Below, in pieces: positions 14,981-17,357 of a stretch of 17,357 nucleotides of DNA. The position numbers and the translations under genes are program-made. The DNA lies in contig JAZOWC010000001.1 of the NCBI GenBank assembly GCA_045658985.1, forward strand, positions 1-17,357, read 5' to 3'. How positions within the stretch are numbered: the first letter of the stretch is position 1; each line of letters starts with the position of its first letter. The notes beneath the pieces were generated by a model. The model did no database searches. It saw nothing but the letters and a program-made list of their open reading frames with translations, and had not been told where the DNA came from. Source of the DNA: RGIG3513 sp045658985 (GTDB lineage: Bacteria > Bacillota > Clostridia > Oscillospirales > Butyricicoccaceae).

Positions 14981-16324
14981 ATGAACACTCCCATCTGCGA
15001 TTTTGTCAAAAAATACGCCGAAAGCTCCCCGCTGCGCCTGCATATGCCCGGACACAAGGGCTTTGATACACTGGGTTTTGAGCATCTGGACATCACCGAG
15101 ATCTCGGGCGCGGACAGTCTGTTTGAGGCCGAGGGCATCATAGCCGAGAGCGAAAAAAACGCAGGCGAGATATTCGGCGCGCAGACCTATTACAGCACCG
15201 AGGGAAGCAGTCTGTGCATCCGCGCTATGGTGCATCTTGCCCTCACCGCGGCAAAACGAGAGGGCAAAGCACCCCTCATCGCCGCAGGCAGGAACGCCCA
15301 CAGGGCGTTTATGAGCGCCTGCGCTCTTTCGGGTGCCGACTGCGCGTGGATCTATCCCAAAAACCGTGACAGCTACCTCAGCTGCATAGTGACGGGGGAG
15401 GACGTGGCGGAGTTTTTGGATACCTGCCATATTATGCCCTGCGCCGTGTACCTCACATCCCCCGATTATCTGGGAAATACGGTGGACATAGCCGCTATCT
15501 CCAATGAGTGCCGCAAACGGGGTGTTATGCTGCTTGTGGACAATGCCCACGGCGCCTATCTCAGGTTTTTGGGCAGGCATCCTATCGAGCTGGGCGCCGA
15601 TATGTGCTGTGACTCGGCACACAAGACTCTGCCCGTGGTGACGGGCGGCGCCTACCTGCATCTGCGCAGGGATATTGATCCCGCCGTTTCCGATTCTGTC
15701 CGCAGCGTGCTTGCTCTCTACGGCTCCACAAGCCCCTCATACCTGATATTGCAGTCGCTGGACAGCTGCAACAAGTACCTCAAAGAGGTGTTTCCCCGCG
15801 CATTGCGTGAGTTCGTGCCCCTTGTCCGCGAGCTGAAAGCCGCTCTGCGCGGTATGGGATATACCCTGTTCGGTGACGAGGAGCTCAAGCTGACCATCCG
15901 CACCAAGCCTTACGGCTACCGCGGAGGGGAGATAGCAAAGCTGCTGGAGAACAAGAACATCCACGTCGAGGCAAGTGACGACGATTTTGTGGTGTTTATG
16001 CTGTCGCCGCTCCTTGGCGAAAGCTGCATAGACACTCTGTTTACAACCCTGCGCCATATCCGCCGCAGACCCGCCATAGACACCGCCGCACCTGCCGTTG
16101 CCCCCTGCGAGCGGGCGATGAGCATCAGAGAAGCATCGCTGTCCCCCTGCGAGAGCGTCAGAGCGGAGGAGTGCGAGGGCAGAGTGCTGGCTCAGCCTTC
16201 GGTAAGCTGTCCCCCTGCCGTGCCCATTGCCATTTGCGGCGAGCGGCTCAACAAAGCGGCGATTGATGCATTCAAATACTATAAAAACGAATATATAACC
16301 GTGGTAAAAGAAAGGAAGGAATAA
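14981..16324 (+). CDS. PLP-dependent Orn/Lys/Arg decarboxylase-family protein
   Basis: A 447-residue fold-type I pyridoxal-phosphate enzyme of the ornithine/lysine/arginine decarboxylase family (SpeA/YaaO-like). It shows LHMPGHKG at 20-27, DITEISGADSLFEAEG at 37-52, the PLP-binding DNAHGA with Asp187 and His190, and Lys215 in DSAHKTLPVVTGG, the expected Schiff-base lysine. The C-terminal small domain is retained (REASLSP, PPAVPIAICGE, DAFKYY). Expected reaction: decarboxylation of a basic amino acid to a polyamine precursor, though the substrate cannot be read from sequence and some family members have other roles. I chose ATG 14981, one base after the scfB stop, because the conserved N-terminus begins there; an open frame from 14894 runs inside scfB. 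The tight spacing suggests translational coupling. It is slightly shorter than the usual ~480. Confidence 0.88.
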   Translation: MNTPICDFVKKYAESSPLRLHMPGHKGFDTLGFEHLDITEISGADSLFEAEGIIAESEKNAGEIFGAQTYYSTEGSSLCIRAMVHLALTAAKREGKAPLIAAGRNAHRAFMSACALSGADCAWIYPKNRDSYLSCIVTGEDVAEFLDTCHIMPCAVYLTSPDYLGNTVDIAAISNECRKRGVMLLVDNAHGAYLRFLGRHPIELGADMCCDSAHKTLPVVTGGAYLHLRRDIDPAVSDSVRSVLALYGSTSPSYLILQSLDSCNKYLKEVFPRALREFVPLVRELKAALRGMGYTLFGDEELKLTIRTKPYGYRGGEIAKLLENKNIHVEASDDDFVVFMLSPLLGESCIDTLFTTLRHIRRRPAIDTAAPAVAPCERAMSIREASLSPCESVRAEECEGRVLAQPSVSCPPAVPIAICGERLNKAAIDAFKYYKNEYITVVKERKE

Positions 16325-16327
16325 AAA

Positions 16328-16915
16328 ATGCTTTATCTCAACCAGCTTGATTACCCCGACATTCCCTACGTTCACCGCACCGAACAGCCCGACGGCCCCG
16401 TTGTTTCCAGCGTGAGAAAGTCCGGCTGCGGTCTGTGCTGCTCCTGCATGATGGTGGAGCACCTGACCATGCACACTCTGCCCATTGCCGACTGCGTCGA
16501 GATGGCCGAGGACAATCAGGCCAACAAGGGCGCAGGCTCCAGCCAGAAGGTGCTGGGCCCCATTCTTGCCGAGAAGTACGGTCTTGAGTTCTCCCAGAGC
16601 TACGAGATCGAGGATGCTCTGCAGTGCCTGCGCGACGGCGGCGAGGTCATCATCAACGTAGGCGGCGATCACGACGATCACATCGGCATCTACAGCCACG
16701 GCGGACATTACGTTCTGGCCATCGGCTACGACGGCGAAGAAATCTGCATCCTCGACCCCTCCTACAAAGAGGACAAGTACGAGGAAGAAGGCAGACAGGG
16801 CAAGGTCAAGGTCGACTATCCCTTTACCTACTGCACTCCCGACGTCATCGTATCCGACACCCGCAACCGCAACCCCTGCTTCTTCATGTACAGAAGAAAG
16901 AAATACCACGAATAA
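16328..16915 (+). CDS. C39-like cysteine peptidase family protein
   Basis: A 195-residue protein resembling the papain-fold C39-like peptidases. The likely nucleophile is Cys34 in SGCGLCCSCMMVEH (32-45), in the place of the usual GCGP segment. The base is probably His127 in GGHYVLAIGY, and Asp143 in ILDPSY fits the third residue. There is no signal peptide or membrane segment, so it should be cytosolic. Four cysteines in seven residues (34, 37, 38, 40) are unusual. Peptidases of this class cut at Gly-Gly sites in peptide leaders; SCIFF upstream has Gly17-Gly18, so a maturation role is possible but is inference. The codons are strongly C-ending, hinting at high expression. The ATG at 16328 has AGGAAGGAA upstream and starts three bases after the previous stop. 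Alternatives are a transglutaminase-like or inactive domain. Confidence 0.72.
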   Translation: MLYLNQLDYPDIPYVHRTEQPDGPVVSSVRKSGCGLCCSCMMVEHLTMHTLPIADCVEMAEDNQANKGAGSSQKVLGPILAEKYGLEFSQSYEIEDALQCLRDGGEVIINVGGDHDDHIGIYSHGGHYVLAIGYDGEEICILDPSYKEDKYEEEGRQGKVKVDYPFTYCTPDVIVSDTRNRNPCFFMYRRKKYHE

Positions 16916-16930
16916 AATTATCCGCAGAGC

Positions 16931-16967
16931 GCACCCGACAAACGTCGGGTGCTCCTTTTGTTTTTTT
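16931..16967 (+). terminator. Intrinsic terminator of the SCIFF operon
   Basis: A perfect 9-bp stem GCACCCGAC (16931-16939) / GTCGGGTGC (16944-16952) with AAAC loop, followed by a T-rich tract including seven T in a row. It follows the C39-like gene by 15 bases. Confidence 0.9.
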
Positions 16968-16999
16968 GGGGGGCAATGCAGATTGGAGCCGATCGAATG

Positions 17000-17028
17000 T
17001 TGTTATTCGGGAGAGGTTGTGCTATAAT
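17000..17028 (+). promoter_or_regulatory. Promoter of the right-edge lipoprotein
   Basis: TTGTTA (17000-17005), 17-base spacer and a perfect TATAAT (17023-17028) with extended -10 TG. It lies 37 bases before the ATG at 17066. Confidence 0.7.
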
Positions 17029-17065
17029 GTGCTCACAAAAGTTGCACAGAAAAGAGGAAAAAGGT

Positions 17066-17357
17066 ATGAAAAAGTTTGTTTCTCTCGTCCTTGCCCTGCT
17101 GATGGTATGCACAGTCTTTGCAGGCTGCGGCAAGTCCGATACACCCTCTGACAATACGGGCAAAGTGCCGCCCGCGCCCGATACTCCCGCGCCCGTCACC
17201 CCCGATCAGGGCGGCGATACACCCAAAGACCCCGATCCCGGCGCGGCGGGCAAACCCAACGCCACCCCCTCGGATATTCCCACAGCCCCCGCAACACCCT
17301 CGGATGTTCCCACAGACCCCGTAACCCCTCCCGAGCCTTCTACCCCTCCCGCTCCCG
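17066..17357 (+). CDS. Proline-rich lipoprotein, N-terminal part (cut by window edge)
   Basis: From the ATG at 17066, 97 codons are open to the window edge. Residues 1-20 are a signal peptide (MKKFVSLVLALLMVCTVFAG) and Cys21 in the lipobox VFAGC is the predicted lipidated residue. The rest is a Pro/Thr/Asp-rich linker with repeated TPSDIPT/TPSDVPT units and DPVTP, again seen in the left-edge lipoprotein. It is likely anchored outside the membrane and carries a C-terminal domain beyond the window that cannot be identified here. AGAGGAAAAAGG lies just upstream as ribosome binding site and a good promoter is at 17000-17028. It is separated from the SCIFF operon by a terminator. Confidence 0.85.
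   Translation, partial: MKKFVSLVLALLMVCTVFAGCGKSDTPSDNTGKVPPAPDTPAPVTPDQGGDTPKDPDPGAAGKPNATPSDIPTAPATPSDVPTDPVTPPEPSTPPAP

Noticed and set aside
13618..15141. Long minus-strand open frame opposite scfB
   Set aside because: Antisense to a complete radical SAM enzyme with all motifs; His/Ala-rich composition typical of shadow frames.
16624..17151. Arg-rich open frame overlapping the C39-like gene and extending beyond it
   Set aside because: Very Arg/His-rich, in a different frame inside a recognisable gene, and it runs across a terminator and a promoter.

Overview
The window looks like chromosomal DNA of a GC-rich anaerobic Firmicute of the class Clostridia, probably a gut Oscillospiraceae/Ruminococcaceae-type organism. 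The reasons are the addB-addA recombination genes, strong Shine-Dalgarno sequences, Firmicutes-like -35/-10 promoters and, most diagnostic, a SCIFF peptide (Six Cysteines in Forty-Five residues) with its radical SAM maturase, a pair that is essentially a Clostridia signature. No tRNA, rRNA, CRISPR array, transposase or phage gene is visible.

Left part (1-1323): the N-terminal part of a proline-rich lipoprotein runs leftward off the edge. It diverges from a RluA-family pseudouridine synthase that has its own promoter and terminator, and the two divergent promoters overlap.

Middle part (1364-12395): one long co-directional block, probably a single operon, starts at a very good promoter and ends at a bidirectional terminator. 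Its genes are an alpha/beta hydrolase, a membrane-anchored MurF-like Mur ligase, D-Ala-D-Ala ligase (ddl), a uridine-kinase-like P-loop kinase, addB and addA. It combines cell-wall precursor synthesis with double-strand-break repair. The last three genes overlap by 13-14 bases. An SGNH hydrolase on the minus strand converges on the terminator.

Right part (13156-16967): the SCIFF locus. A strong promoter drives scfA (46-residue precursor), followed by an intrinsic terminator, a structured inverted-repeat element, scfB (radical SAM/SPASM maturase), a PLP-dependent Orn/Lys/Arg-decarboxylase-family gene one base downstream, and a small cytosolic C39-like cysteine peptidase, closed by a clean terminator. 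I think this is the most interesting part of the window. The precursor has a seventh cysteine, lacks the threonine expected as thioether acceptor, and carries a Gly-Gly just before the six-cysteine core. A C39-like peptidase in the same operon is therefore a candidate maturation protease. No secretion genes are seen beside it.

Right edge (17000-17357): a second promoter and the N-terminus of another proline-rich lipoprotein, similar in design to the one at the left edge and also cut by the window.
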